DNA of 64,000 bases from Candidatus Roseilinea sp. GTDB lineage: Bacteria > Chloroflexota > Anaerolineae > J036 > Brachytrichaceae. The position numbers and the translations under genes were made by a program. The stretch lies in contig BPHV01000002.1 of assembly GCA_026003755.1 (NCBI GenBank), positions 124,001 to 188,000 on the forward strand. Reading direction: 5' to 3'. How positions within the stretch are numbered: position 1 is the stretch's first letter; every line of letters starts with the position of its first letter. The notes below the pieces were generated by a model. The model saw only the letters and a program-made list of their open reading frames with translations, was not told the DNA's origin and did no database searches. This document shows, one piece after another, positions 54,578-63,391 of this stretch.

Positions 54578-55927
54578 TTATTCAATCCCCGCGCGACGCG
54601 CGAGGTGTCGGGCGCGGTCGCGACACTCGGCGATCAGCGCCGGTTCGTCCACCACGAGCACGCGCTTGCCCTGAATCAGCAGGCGACCATCCACGATGAG
54701 GGTATCCACGTCGCTGCCGCGCGCGTTGTAGACGATGGCGGCGAGCACATCGTTGACCGGCTGGATGTGCGCGGCGTCGAAGTCCAGCATGATCAAATCG
54801 GCGGGGTCGCCTGGGCGCAGCGATGGGCCTGCGACGGCGCGCGCGCCGGCGACCGTCGCCATCTCGATCACCTGGCGCGGCGGCATGGCGCGCTCGTCCA
54901 GCGTGGTCGCGCGCTGCAGGTAAGCGGCCAGCCGCATCATCTCCAGCATATCCTGACCGTCGTTGCTGGCCGGGCCATCGGTGCCGAGCGCCACGTTGAG
55001 GGTGGGTTGGCCCAGCCTTTCCTGCGCGCGCTTCAGGGTCAGGAGCTTCCAGATCGGCGCGACGCCAGAAGCGAGGATCATGTTGGCGGCTGGGCAGTGC
55101 GTGACCGTTGCGCCATGCTGCGCCAGCAGCGCAATCTCCTGGTCGCCGAGCCACACGCCATGCACCGCGTGGAAGTCTGCGCCCAGCAGACCGAGCGCGG
55201 CGAACCACTCGACCGGCCGCAGGCCGGTCTCCTCCAGCGTCATCGCCACCTCGGCCTGCGTCTCGTTCATATGGCAGTGGGTGATTGCGCCGTAGCGACG
55301 GGCCAGTTCGGTCGTGCGCTGCAGCGTCTCGGCCGAGCAGCGCCATGGCACGAGCGGCCCGTTGGCGATGCGGATGCGGCCTTCCGCCGCGCCGTGCCAT
55401 TCCTCGAACAGACGCCGCAAGTCGGCCAGGATGGCGTCGGGCGATTCGGCGTCTGCGCCTCGGTCGGCCCACGCGCGCGCTAACACCAGCCGCGCGCCGA
55501 GCCTTTCCGCTGCTTCCAGCACGACATCGGTGTGGCGTTTGGAGAAGGGAACCTTGTGGTGATCAACGATCGTGGTCGCCCCCCCGCGCATGGCCTCGAC
55601 CAAACCCAACGTGACTGCTAAGCGGACATCCTCCGGTGTCATGGCGCCCTGGAGCTTCCAGATGTAGCGCTTCAGCCAGTCCAGCAGCGCGCGGCCGGCG
55701 CTGTAGCCGCGCATAAAGGTCTGCTCCAAGTGGGTGTGGGCGTTGACCAGGCCGGCCAGCAGCACCCGGTGCGTCCCATCGAGGACGCGCTGCGCAGAAG
55801 CGACGAGCGCATCGGGCGGCGCGCCCTCGCCGATGGCTGCAATGCGTTTGTTCGCGATGAGCACATAGCCGGCCGGCGCGACGCGATCGGCCAGGACCAG
55901 CGTGGCATTGCGGATGAGCAGCGCCAT
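54578..55927 (-). CDS. Amidohydrolase (SsnA/chlorohydrolase/adenosine deaminase-like, TIM barrel)
   Basis: A 449-aa metal-dependent hydrolase. Metal ligands are in LVNAHTHLEQTFMRG (HxH), ITHCHMNETQAEV (His), FHAVHGVWLGDQEIALL and VALGTDGPASNDGQDML (Asp). Members of this group deaminate adenosine or guanine derivatives, S-adenosylhomocysteine, or triazines; SsnA-like forms belong to purine catabolism sets. The start ATG overlaps the upstream gene stop as TAATG. A longer frame extending upstream to 56467 is an artefact of the neighbouring gene. It is last in a run of four close minus-strand genes. Confidence 0.88.
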   Translation of the reverse strand: MALLIRNATLVLADRVAPAGYVLIANKRIAAIGEGAPPDALVASAQRVLDGTHRVLLAGLVNAHTHLEQTFMRGYSAGRALLDWLKRYIWKLQGAMTPEDVRLAVTLGLVEAMRGGATTIVDHHKVPFSKRHTDVVLEAAERLGARLVLARAWADRGADAESPDAILADLRRLFEEWHGAAEGRIRIANGPLVPWRCSAETLQRTTELARRYGAITHCHMNETQAEVAMTLEETGLRPVEWFAALGLLGADFHAVHGVWLGDQEIALLAQHGATVTHCPAANMILASGVAPIWKLLTLKRAQERLGQPTLNVALGTDGPASNDGQDMLEMMRLAAYLQRATTLDERAMPPRQVIEMATVAGARAVAGPSLRPGDPADLIMLDFDAAHIQPVNDVLAAIVYNARGSDVDTLIVDGRLLIQGKRVLVVDEPALIAECRDRARHLARRAGIE

Positions 55928-56601
55928 TAACTCGCGAGCGGGCCGAGCAGGGGGATGAGCAGCGGATAGACCAGCGCGCTCGATGCGGGCACCAGCAGGT
56001 TGTCCAGGCCGGCCGGGCTCACCGCTTCGACGAGGGCGGCGAAGAGCGCCATGAGCAGAGCGGTCGCCAACGCAACGCCAAACGGTGCGCCGAAGGCCAG
56101 CAGGGCCCCCCCGGCGCTGAGGAACGAGCAGCCGAACATGGCGGCCGAGCCTTCGACGCTGCGCTGCGCAAACAGGGCGTAATGCCGCCGGCCGTAGCGC
56201 CGGCCGATGATCGCGGCAAACGCATCGCCCCATGTCAACGGCATCAGCGCGGCGACCATGAACGGCTTGCTGACGTCGAAGAACAACGCGATGATCGCCG
56301 CGAAGGCGATGGGGAAATACACCGTGCCGAGGTTGGATTTGTCGCCGGTTTCCATCGCGGTAAACAGCGCGCGGCGATACGAGAGGTAGTTCAGCGCAAC
56401 GAAAACGAGCGGCGGGATGATGGCGAACCATTTGTCGCTGAACAGCGCCGCTGTGCCGAAGGCCCACATCCCTACGCCGATGTGTACAACCTTGCGGGTG
56501 AACTCGACCGGCAGCCGGAGCGCGCGGCGCAGGACTTCGGCGATCCCAAGCACCGCAAAGACATAGACGAACGAGATAACGATGGCAAACCCGTTGTTCA
56601 T
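55927..56601 (-). CDS. Dolichol/phytol kinase-like (CTP-dependent lipid kinase family) membrane protein
   Basis: A 224-aa protein with about six membrane helices. The family pattern is RLPVEFTRKVVHIGVGMWAF, KSNLGTVYFPIAFAAIIAL, MPLTWGDAFAAIIGRRYGRR and RSVEGSAAMFGCSFLSA. These kinases phosphorylate prenyl alcohols such as phytol, farnesol or dolichol. It could serve isoprenoid recycling or polyprenyl phosphate supply for the glycosyltransferases in this window. The ATG at 56601 is ten bases after the PfkB gene; an earlier start at 56658 would overlap it. Confidence 0.8.
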   Translation of the reverse strand: MNNGFAIVISFVYVFAVLGIAEVLRRALRLPVEFTRKVVHIGVGMWAFGTAALFSDKWFAIIPPLVFVALNYLSYRRALFTAMETGDKSNLGTVYFPIAFAAIIALFFDVSKPFMVAALMPLTWGDAFAAIIGRRYGRRHYALFAQRSVEGSAAMFGCSFLSAGGALLAFGAPFGVALATALLMALFAALVEAVSPAGLDNLLVPASSALVYPLLIPLLGPLAS

Positions 56602-56611
56602 GCGATGTGTG

Positions 56612-57562
56612 TCAGGGAGATGCATGGCCGTCCGAATGCGCATCCTCGTCGAAGCCATAGAGGCGGTCGAGGGTCAATTCGGGCGCGACAGTTTCGTTGG
56701 AACGCAGCGTGAGCGCAGCAGCGCGCAGGCCGAGCTGCAGCGCATCGCTCATCGGCAAATCGTTCAGGTAGCCGAAGATCACCACGGCCGTCAGCGCGTC
56801 GCCGGCCCCGGTGGTATCTACGATGTCCACGCGCAACGCGGGGAATTGGCCGCTCTCTTCCTCGGTGGCATAGCATGCGCCGCGTTCGGCTTGTGTAATC
56901 ACGGCGACTTCCACACCCTGGCTCACCAGCCGGCGTGCGGCGTTGAGCGCCTCGATGGGCGTGCGAATCGGGTCGCAGCGCAGCAACACCTCGGCCTCGG
57001 CGAGGTTGGGCGTGATGATGTTGATCATCGGCAGGTGCGGTCGCAGGCGGCCGGCCAGCACGCTCGAAGTGGGGTCCACGCAGATCGGCTTGCGATACTC
57101 GTGCGCGAGGTGGATCGCCGTCATGATCGCTCCCTCGCTTAGATTGAGATCGAAGGCGACGATGTCGCATTCGCGAAAGGCGTCTTTGTGCAGGCGCAGG
57201 TAGTCCGGCGTGATGTGTCGCAGCACGCGCAGATCATCCAACCCGAGGTACAGGTCGCCGCTTTCGTCAAGCGCAGCCAGGTAGGTGCCGGTCGTCTCGT
57301 TCTCGACGATCAGCGCACGCGATACGTCCACCCCCACGTCGTCTGCGCTGCTCAGGATATCTTCGCCGGCGTAGTCGTCGCCGACTGCGGTGAGTAACGT
57401 GACCGGCGCGCCGAGCCGCGCCAGGTTCTCGGCAATGTTACGCGCAACGCCACCGAAGCTGGTGCGGATCGCCGATGCGTTCGACGAGGCGAGCACCGGC
57501 CGATGCAACATCCGCCCCTTGATGTCGAAGTTGGCTGCGCCGATGACCAGAGCGCCCTTCAC
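56612..57562 (-). CDS. PfkB family carbohydrate kinase, possibly pseudouridine kinase
   Basis: A 316-aa ribokinase-fold kinase. The segment SFGGVARNIAENLARLGAPV near residue 35 resembles pseudouridine kinase (PsuK) more than ribokinase, and VDIVDTTGAGDALTAVVIFG holds the anion hole and catalytic Asp. VTLLTAVGDDYAGEDILS is also typical. The product would be pseudouridine 5'-phosphate if PsuK. The start is a GTG at 57562, two bases after the preceding stop. No psuG glycosidase gene is adjacent, so the substrate remains open. Confidence 0.82.
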   Translation of the reverse strand: MKGALVIGAANFDIKGRMLHRPVLASSNASAIRTSFGGVARNIAENLARLGAPVTLLTAVGDDYAGEDILSSADDVGVDVSRALIVENETTGTYLAALDESGDLYLGLDDLRVLRHITPDYLRLHKDAFRECDIVAFDLNLSEGAIMTAIHLAHEYRKPICVDPTSSVLAGRLRPHLPMINIITPNLAEAEVLLRCDPIRTPIEALNAARRLVSQGVEVAVITQAERGACYATEEESGQFPALRVDIVDTTGAGDALTAVVIFGYLNDLPMSDALQLGLRAAALTLRSNETVAPELTLDRLYGFDEDAHSDGHASP

Positions 57563-57564
57563 CG

Positions 57565-58398
57565 CTATCGCACCCCCGCCAGTTGCCAGGCCACGATCGC
57601 CGCAATGCACGTGACGACTGCGAATTCGATCAGCACGCCGCGCGAGAGCCGGCCTTGGAAGTGTTGCTGCGCGATGCCGACGGATACGTAGAACACCGTC
57701 AACAACACTACGCCGGCGCTCCAGTTCGAGACGTTCCAATAGTTCAGCGCCCACGTCGCCTGGCCGACCAGCCAGCTCACGATGACGGCGAACAAGGTGG
57801 CTTGGCGCAGGCCGATGATGTGCGGCGCGAGCAAATCCAGCGCCAGCGCCAGGGCAACCAACAAGGCGCTGGTCGCTGTAATCACGCTGCGCTCGCGCGT
57901 GCTGTAGATGAGGGTAAATAGGCTGAACGCGATGAGGTAGCTCAGGCCGGTCACGGCCAGGCGCGCGATCGGATAGGCCGGCGTATTCGGCGTGATGGTG
58001 TAGTACTCGGCCACGATCAGCACGCCCAGGACGACGACGCCGACCAGCAGCGCGCCGATCCACATCGGCCAGCTCGTCAGCCGGGTGAGTAACAGGGCTA
58101 AGGCAAAGGCGGTAAGTCCGGGCGCCATCCAGAACGGGAAGAGAAAGGGCACCTCGCCGGCCCGCACGTCGGGGTGGTCGCGCAACACCCAGTCCACGCC
58201 GGCGATGGTGAGCACCGGCAGAAACAGGATCAGCAGCGAGTCTGCGTTGAGGTTAATCGAGAGGGGGGAGCCGAGGAAGGTCAACGACGCATTGCGCGAG
58301 GGCAGCTCGACCACGAGCAACAGCACCGGCGTGAGCGCCAACAGCGCCACCAGCACCAGGATGCGATTGGCTACGGAAGTGTGAAGCGATTGCGTCAT
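57565..58398 (-). CDS. Multi-spanning membrane protein of unknown function
   Basis: A 277-aa protein with about eight hydrophobic helices (ILVLVALLALTPVLLLVV, WIGALLVGVVVLGVLIV and others) and one extended loop after the first. I do not recognise the family. It begins the cluster of four close minus-strand genes (membrane protein, PfkB kinase, lipid kinase, amidohydrolase) and may be an integral part of a transport or lipid function, but nothing specific shows this. Confidence 0.65.
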   Translation of the reverse strand: MTQSLHTSVANRILVLVALLALTPVLLLVVELPSRNASLTFLGSPLSINLNADSLLILFLPVLTIAGVDWVLRDHPDVRAGEVPFLFPFWMAPGLTAFALALLLTRLTSWPMWIGALLVGVVVLGVLIVAEYYTITPNTPAYPIARLAVTGLSYLIAFSLFTLIYSTRERSVITATSALLVALALALDLLAPHIIGLRQATLFAVIVSWLVGQATWALNYWNVSNWSAGVVLLTVFYVSVGIAQQHFQGRLSRGVLIEFAVVTCIAAIVAWQLAGVR

Positions 58399-58497
58399 CG
58401 GTTGGTCGTTGCGTCGTCAATGCTGACCCGCCAGCCGGAGCCACGCCCGGCGTCAAACGCTCGCTGCCCGCGCGTCAGCACACGCCGCGCCGCGCCC

Positions 58498-58643
58498 CTA
58501 CACCGGCCAGCCCGCGAACGGCGTCCAATTGCACTTGGTGAACGGCGGCGCATCGCCCACGGCCCATTCGATGCTGGGGTCAACAAGGGTGAGATCGGCA
58601 TCGAATTCAGAGGTGATTGTACCCTTGCCGGCAATGTTGTAGC
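58498..58643 (-). pseudogene. C-terminal fragment of a dihydroorotase/hydantoinase-like gene
   Basis: The minus strand reads YNIAGKGTITSEFDADLTLV, then DPSIEWAVGDAPPFTKCNWT and PFAGWPV with a stop, a pattern typical of the last 48 residues of cyclic amidohydrolases. No upstream catalytic barrel is found. The region to 58877 on the same strand holds a different open stretch (FALDGEMGAQPVQCIVLRLP, MCNVEGLWVHLHMG) in another frame that I cannot identify. It seems to be what is left of a deleted gene between 58399 and 58992. Confidence 0.6.
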
Positions 58644-58992
58644 GGTGCAATCGCCCATGTGGAGGTGCACCCACAGCCCCTCCACATTGCACATTGGCTT
58701 TTCTTCCATGCTCGGCAGCCGCAGCACGATGCACTGCACCGGCTGCGCGCCCATCTCGCCGTCCAGCGCGAACATCCCCACCGATGGCGTCTCGCGAACG
58801 ACTTCAACAACGCGCGCCGCGCGCAGGCGCTCGACGGCCGCATTGGCAGAGAGACGCAGCGGAGCGGTGCGCGTCAAAAACTGTAGCGCAAAAGCTAGAA
58901 TTGGCGCCGTAGTCTAGGCGGCGACTTGCCCGCGAACGGCCATGCCAAAGACGCCGATCCCGACTCGAACGACCGAGGACGCCGGAGGCAGA

Positions 58993-60222
58993 ATGAACCC
59001 CACCGCTGAGCAACTGACCGAACTACGCGCCCGCGTTGAAGCTCACCGCGCCGACATCACGCGCTTCATGCGTGAGCTGTGCGCCATCCCCAGCATGGAT
59101 TCGCAAATCCGGTCCATAGGTGAGCGCTGCGCTCAAGAGATGCGCCGGCTCGGCTTCGCCGAAGTGCGCTTTGACGTCATGGGCAATATCCTGGGGCGCA
59201 TCGGCCACGGCCCTCGCGTCATCGTCTTCGACTCGCACATCGACACGGTCGGCATAGGCGATCCGGCGCAATGGGCTTGGGACCCGTTTGTGGGCAAAGT
59301 GGAGGATGGCGTGCTCTATGCGCGCGGCGCATGCGACGAAAAGGGCAGCACGCCCGGCATGATCTACGGCCTCGCCCTGGCCCGCGACCTGGGCTGGCTC
59401 GACGGCTGGACGGCTTACTACTTTGGCAACATGGAAGAGGCCTGCGATGGCATCGCCCCCCGCGTGTTCGTCGAGCACGATCCGAAGGTGCGGCCGGATT
59501 TCGTCGTGATCGGCGAGCCGACGCGCATGCAGGTCTATCGCGGCCACAAAGGGCGCGTCGAAATGAAGGTGACGGCCAAAGGGCGCAGCGCACACGCCGC
59601 CAGCAACTGGCTGGGCGACAACGCCATCTACAAACTGCTGCCCGTCATCGCCGGCATCCGCGACCTGGACCCGCGCCTGCGCGCCCACGATTTCCTCGGC
59701 AAAGGCACGATCACCGTCAGCGATATGCGCGTGAGCACCCCCAGCATTAACGCCGTGCCGGACGAGGCGACCCTCTTCATTGACCGGCGCATCACCTTCG
59801 GCGACACGCTGGAGAGCGCGCTGGCCGAGGTGCAGGCCATCGTGGATGCGGCGCAGGCCGATGCTTCGCGCGCCGACGCGATTCGGCTTGAGCTGCTGCA
59901 ATACGACACGCCCAGCTACACCGGCTTCTCGTTGGTCGTGGATAAATACTTTCCTGCCTGGGCGCTGGACGAGTCCCACCCGTTGACCCAAGCGGCGCTC
60001 GCCGCCACCGAGCTGGCCTTCGGCCGGCGCGCTGCGACCGGCAAGTGGGACTTCTCCACCAACGGCACATACTGGGCCGGCATCGCTGGCATTCCCGCCA
60101 TCGGCTTTGGCCCCGGCGACGAGCGCCATGCCCACAGCGTGCTCGACCAGGTGCGCCTAGACGACGTGGTGCAGGCCACGCGATTCTACGCGCTGCTGCC
60201 GGCGATGCTTGAGACTAGGTGA
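58993..60222 (+). CDS. M20 family metallohydrolase, YgeY-like
   Basis: A 409-aa zinc-dependent hydrolase. The metal site is seen in VIVFDSHIDTVGIGDPAQWA, ARGACDEKGSTPGMIYGLAL, NMEEACDGIAPRVF and GPGDERHAHSVLDQV. The dimerisation lobe holds HKGRVEMKVTAKGRSAHAAS. The order and the CDEKGSTPGM motif match YgeY-type enzymes of the purine and selenium-linked catabolic set, though peptidase or deacylase activity is also possible. The ATG at 58993 follows GGAGG; an in-frame ATG at 58942 is weaker. It faces away from the amidohydrolase cluster. Confidence 0.85.
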   Translation: MNPTAEQLTELRARVEAHRADITRFMRELCAIPSMDSQIRSIGERCAQEMRRLGFAEVRFDVMGNILGRIGHGPRVIVFDSHIDTVGIGDPAQWAWDPFVGKVEDGVLYARGACDEKGSTPGMIYGLALARDLGWLDGWTAYYFGNMEEACDGIAPRVFVEHDPKVRPDFVVIGEPTRMQVYRGHKGRVEMKVTAKGRSAHAASNWLGDNAIYKLLPVIAGIRDLDPRLRAHDFLGKGTITVSDMRVSTPSINAVPDEATLFIDRRITFGDTLESALAEVQAIVDAAQADASRADAIRLELLQYDTPSYTGFSLVVDKYFPAWALDESHPLTQAALAATELAFGRRAATGKWDFSTNGTYWAGIAGIPAIGFGPGDERHAHSVLDQVRLDDVVQATRFYALLPAMLETR

Positions 60223-60264
60223 CAGTTATCCACGCATAGATTAGAATACTGGACTATAGTCCAG
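60219..60264 (+). promoter_or_regulatory. Promoter and palindromic operator of the HTH-PPOX gene
   Basis: CTGGACTATAGTCCAG (60249-60264) is a perfect 16-bp palindrome ending one base before the ATG. Two promoter readings are possible. GTGACA (60219-60224), 17 bp and TAGAAT (60242-60247) would start transcription inside the palindrome. TATAGT (60255-60260) at its centre, five bases before the ATG, would give a leaderless mRNA. In either case a protein bound at the palindrome would block expression, which suggests autoregulation. Confidence 0.65.
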
Positions 60265-60265
60265 C

Positions 60266-61411
60266 ATGAAAGACCATGAAAGCGATCTCGATTTCATCGG
60301 CAGCGCCAGGCGCGTGCTGCGGTTAATCGAGGCGGTGCTGGCTCACCCCGAAGGATTAACTCCGAACGCGCTCGCTCAGGCAGCAGACCTCCCGCGTTCC
60401 TCGCTCTTTGCCTTGCTCAAGGGGCTCAAGGCGTTGGGGTACTTAGAGCAATCTGAGCGGCGGGGGCGCTACTTCGCCGGCCCGCGCCTTTCGTCATGGC
60501 GCGCGCGCCCCGCTCCGATCCATCGCGAGCTGATCGGGGCGTTTTACCAGGAAGCTGCCACAAAAACCTGGCCGGAGACCGTGGCGCTCGTCGTTCCCGT
60601 CGCCGATGGGCTATTGGTGTTGGCCCAGGTGGAGGGCAGCCCGGAGACGCGCCGCGTCTTCCAGATCGGCCAGACGTATCGCCAGATTGACGCCGCACAG
60701 GCGCTGTTCGCGCCGTCCACCCAGCCGACAAACCTCGTGAACGGGCTTTCGCTCGTCGCGGCGACGGAGACGCTCGACCTGGCGGCGCCGATCTGCCCCG
60801 ACGGCGCTGAAGCGCGCGCAGCGGTTGTGCTGAGCGCGCTGGCCTATCGCTGGGAATCGCCGACGCTATACGAACGGCTCGGCCCTGAGTTGCGGAACTT
60901 GGCGGCGCATATCTCGTACCGCCTCGGCGCCTTGACTTACGCACCGTTTGCTCCCGATTCGACGGCCGAACTGCAACCCTTAGAGGCGCTCACCCCCGGA
61001 CAAATCGAGACCTTTCTTCATCAGCCGGTCTCGGCGCGCCTGGCTTGCTTGCGTCCCGATGGTCGCCCGCACGTCATCCCGCTCTGGCAGGAGTGGGACG
61101 GACACGCCTTCACCGTGATCGCCTGGCAAGGGTCGCGTTGGCCGGATTACGTCTTTCAGAATCCGCTCGTCTCGCTAACGGTGGATGAACCCTGGCCGCC
61201 GTTGCGCCGCGTGGTGGCGCGAGGCAAAGCCCGCCCGGTGAGCGACCTTGGTGAGAACGAGCGGCGGCGCCTGCTGGCGCGGCTCACCCAGCGCTATCTG
61301 GGGCATCCGCTGGCGCCGTCCTATGCCCGGCAGGTTGCGCAGATTTTCAGAGTCGAGGTGGAGCACCTGCGCGGCTGGCGCGGTTTGGCTGCGCCACAGC
61401 CGGCGGTCTGA
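60266..61411 (+). CDS. IclR-like HTH regulator fused to PPOX/FMN-binding split-barrel domain
   Basis: A 381-aa fusion. Residues about 10-75 are a winged helix (RVLRLIEAVLAHPEGLTPNA, ADLPRSSLFALLKGLKALGY). Residues about 80-215 resemble an IclR effector domain (WPETVALVVPVADGLLVLAQ, VFQIGQTYRQIDAAQALFAP). Residues about 250-375 form a pyridoxamine oxidase-like domain (EIFL-like FLHQPVSARLACLRPDGRPH, VIPLWQEWDG, PLVSLTVDEPWPPLRRVVAR). It may sense a flavin or a related heterocycle and control the ABC genes 3 bp downstream. Frame and length are intact. Confidence 0.78.
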   Translation: MKDHESDLDFIGSARRVLRLIEAVLAHPEGLTPNALAQAADLPRSSLFALLKGLKALGYLEQSERRGRYFAGPRLSSWRARPAPIHRELIGAFYQEAATKTWPETVALVVPVADGLLVLAQVEGSPETRRVFQIGQTYRQIDAAQALFAPSTQPTNLVNGLSLVAATETLDLAAPICPDGAEARAAVVLSALAYRWESPTLYERLGPELRNLAAHISYRLGALTYAPFAPDSTAELQPLEALTPGQIETFLHQPVSARLACLRPDGRPHVIPLWQEWDGHAFTVIAWQGSRWPDYVFQNPLVSLTVDEPWPPLRRVVARGKARPVSDLGENERRRLLARLTQRYLGHPLAPSYARQVAQIFRVEVEHLRGWRGLAAPQPAV

Positions 61412-61414
61412 GCC

Positions 61415-62224
61415 ATGGCTTCTCGGACACCACGCGCTGTCATCCTGCATCGCGCGACGCATCCCGCGAAGCCGCTCCCGCAGCGCGATCGCGGGACGAC
61501 CGCCGGGGCGCTCGTCGTTGCGCTTGCGGGCTGGGAGGTGCTCGTCCGCGTGAGCAACACGCCGGTTTATCTGTTGCCGGCCCCCAGCCTGGTATTCCAT
61601 ACGCTGGCCCAGCACCTGCCGACTTATCTCCAGGCCGCGTTGATCACCTTTGGCGAGGCGTTGCTGGGGTTGTTGCTGGGCGCCGGCGTTGCCATGGGCA
61701 CGGCCATCTTAGTCACCTTGTGGCCGCGCGTCGAGCAGGGGGTGATGAGCCTGGCGATCCTGGTGAAATCCACACCGCTGGTGGTGATTGCGCCGCTGCT
61801 GACCATTTGGCTCGGCTTTGGCTGGCAGCCTAAAGTGATCATCACCGCGCTGGTGACCTTCTTCCCTATCTTGGTAAACGCCCTGGTGGGCCTCCAAACC
61901 ATCACGCCGAGCCTGCACGATCTCTTTCGCGTCTGGCGCGCCAGTCGCTGGGAAGCGCTGTGGCACTTGCGGCTGCCGCATAGCCTGCCGCACCTGTTCG
62001 CCGGCCTGAAGGTGAGCGCGCCCTTGGCCCTCATCGGCGCGATCGTCGCAGAGTGGACCGGCGCCTCGGGCGGGCTGGGGCGCACCATGTGGCTGGCCTA
62101 CACCAACCTGAATTTGCCCTTCTTGTTCGCCGCCATCTTCTGCGTCACGGCAGCCGGCATTGCGCTCTATCAAATCATCACCCATGTCGAACGCCGCCTG
62201 GCCTACTGGCGGCCTATCCCATGA
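61415..62224 (+). CDS. ABC transporter permease (SsuC/TauC/ThiX-like)
   Basis: A 269-aa permease with about six membrane helices. Family segments are LVVALAGWEVLVRVSNTPVY, LPAPSLVFHTLAQHLPTYLQ, LLGLLLGAGVAMGTAILVTL and the coupling loop FRVWRASRWEALWHLRLPHS. The group imports alkanesulfonates, taurine, pyrimidine or riboflavin precursors. It starts 4 bp after the regulator stop and is followed by the binding-protein gene. No ATPase gene is adjacent in the window. Confidence 0.85.
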   Translation: MASRTPRAVILHRATHPAKPLPQRDRGTTAGALVVALAGWEVLVRVSNTPVYLLPAPSLVFHTLAQHLPTYLQAALITFGEALLGLLLGAGVAMGTAILVTLWPRVEQGVMSLAILVKSTPLVVIAPLLTIWLGFGWQPKVIITALVTFFPILVNALVGLQTITPSLHDLFRVWRASRWEALWHLRLPHSLPHLFAGLKVSAPLALIGAIVAEWTGASGGLGRTMWLAYTNLNLPFLFAAIFCVTAAGIALYQIITHVERRLAYWRPIP

Positions 62225-62252
62225 ATCCAACATATTGTGGAGGTACACAACC

Positions 62253-63248
62253 ATGCTACTTCGTCATTTGCTGTTTGTCTCACTTGCGCTGATGGTCGCA
62301 GCATGCCAAACCTTGCCTGCGCCGCCGCCTCGAACCTCGCCGACCAAGCTCACCTTTATGGCCGGCTATAAGCCGCAGGCCAATTTGCCCTTCGTCGGGG
62401 CCTATGTCGCTCAAGAGAAGGGCTACTTTCAGGCTGAAGGGCTGGAGGTGACCATCGAGCATTCGCCTGGCCAAGGCCAGCACTTGCAGTTGCTGGTCGC
62501 CGGCAAGGTGCACGTCACCACCCAGGACGCCGCGACGCTGCTGCAGCGCCGCGCCGATCCCGGTCTTCCCCTGGTCTCGATCGCGCTCATCGGTCAGCGC
62601 GGCCAACAAGCCTTCGCTGCGCTCAAAGGCTCCGGGATCAACAGCCCGAAGGACTGGGAAGGGCGCTTGGTGGGCTACAAAGGCACGCCGCCCCCCGACC
62701 TGTTCGCGCTGTTGTCCGCCGCCGGCGCCGACGTGAACAAGGTCAAGCTCGTCAACGTCGGCTTCGACCCGCGCGTGTTGGTCGAGGGCAAGGTGGACGT
62801 TTACCCGCTCTTCAAATCGAACGAGCCGTTCCTGCTGCGCAGCCTGGGCCATGAGATCACGCTGTGGGACGCAGCAGACTACGGCGTGCCGACCCTGGGG
62901 CTGACCTACACCACCAGCGAGTCGCTGCTGCGCGAGCAACCGGAGATGCTGGCGCGCTTTCTGCGGGCTGCCTTGCGCGGCATTGCATACGCGGCGGAGC
63001 GCCCCGATGAAGCCGTGCAGATCGTGTTGAAATACGCCGGCCCGGAGACCAACCCCGATCACATGCGCTACATGTTGCTCACCGAGCTGCGAGACGCACA
63101 GAGCAATGTGACTGAGGGGCGCGGTTGGGGTTGGCAAACCAAAGAGCAGTGGCAGGCCCTGGCCGATATGCTCTACCGCTACAACGCACTGCCTTCGCTC
63201 GACGTCGCCGGCGCCTTCACCACCCAGATCCTCGAGCGGGCCAAGTAG
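62253..63248 (+). CDS. ABC substrate-binding lipoprotein, NMT1/THI5-like
   Basis: A 331-aa exported lipoprotein (MLLRHLLFVSLALMVAAC, Cys 18). The mature part has KLTFMAGYKPQANLPFVGAY, VAQEKGYFQAEGLEVTIEHS, GAGHQ-like GQGQHLQLLVAGKVHVTTQD and LVGYKGTPPPDLFALLSAAG, which is the SsuA/THI5 fold that binds small heterocyclic or sulfonated compounds. GGAGG lies eight bases before the ATG at 62253. Together with the permease it forms an importer. A pyrimidine or riboflavin-related ligand is suggested by the genes around it but not shown. Confidence 0.85.
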   Translation: MLLRHLLFVSLALMVAACQTLPAPPPRTSPTKLTFMAGYKPQANLPFVGAYVAQEKGYFQAEGLEVTIEHSPGQGQHLQLLVAGKVHVTTQDAATLLQRRADPGLPLVSIALIGQRGQQAFAALKGSGINSPKDWEGRLVGYKGTPPPDLFALLSAAGADVNKVKLVNVGFDPRVLVEGKVDVYPLFKSNEPFLLRSLGHEITLWDAADYGVPTLGLTYTTSESLLREQPEMLARFLRAALRGIAYAAERPDEAVQIVLKYAGPETNPDHMRYMLLTELRDAQSNVTEGRGWGWQTKEQWQALADMLYRYNALPSLDVAGAFTTQILERAK

Positions 63249-63278
63249 CGCGGATAGTCAGAGATCGAAAGCACAGAT

Positions 63279-63309
63279 GGGTAGGCGAGGGCAATACCCC
63301 CGCCTACCC
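63279..63309 (+). terminator. Stem-loop between convergent genes
   Basis: GGGTAGGCG (63279-63287) and CGCCTACCC (63301-63309) form a 9-bp stem whose 13-nt loop can pair further (GGG with CCC). It lies 30 bp after the binding-protein stop and before the convergent gene, so it may serve both. There is no clear T-run. Confidence 0.55.
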
Positions 63310-63391
63310 CAGGATTTGGCCTTCTTGTCGCGCGGAGCCATGCAGCAGGGCCGGGCATTGCTTTCACCCAGGCCCGCCATGCTGCCACGCG

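Noticed and set aside
55928-56467. N-terminal extension of the amidohydrolase frame into the lipid kinase gene
   Set aside because: The kinase-like protein is intact in its own frame, and the amidohydrolase family start MALLIRNATLVL fits the ATG at 55927.
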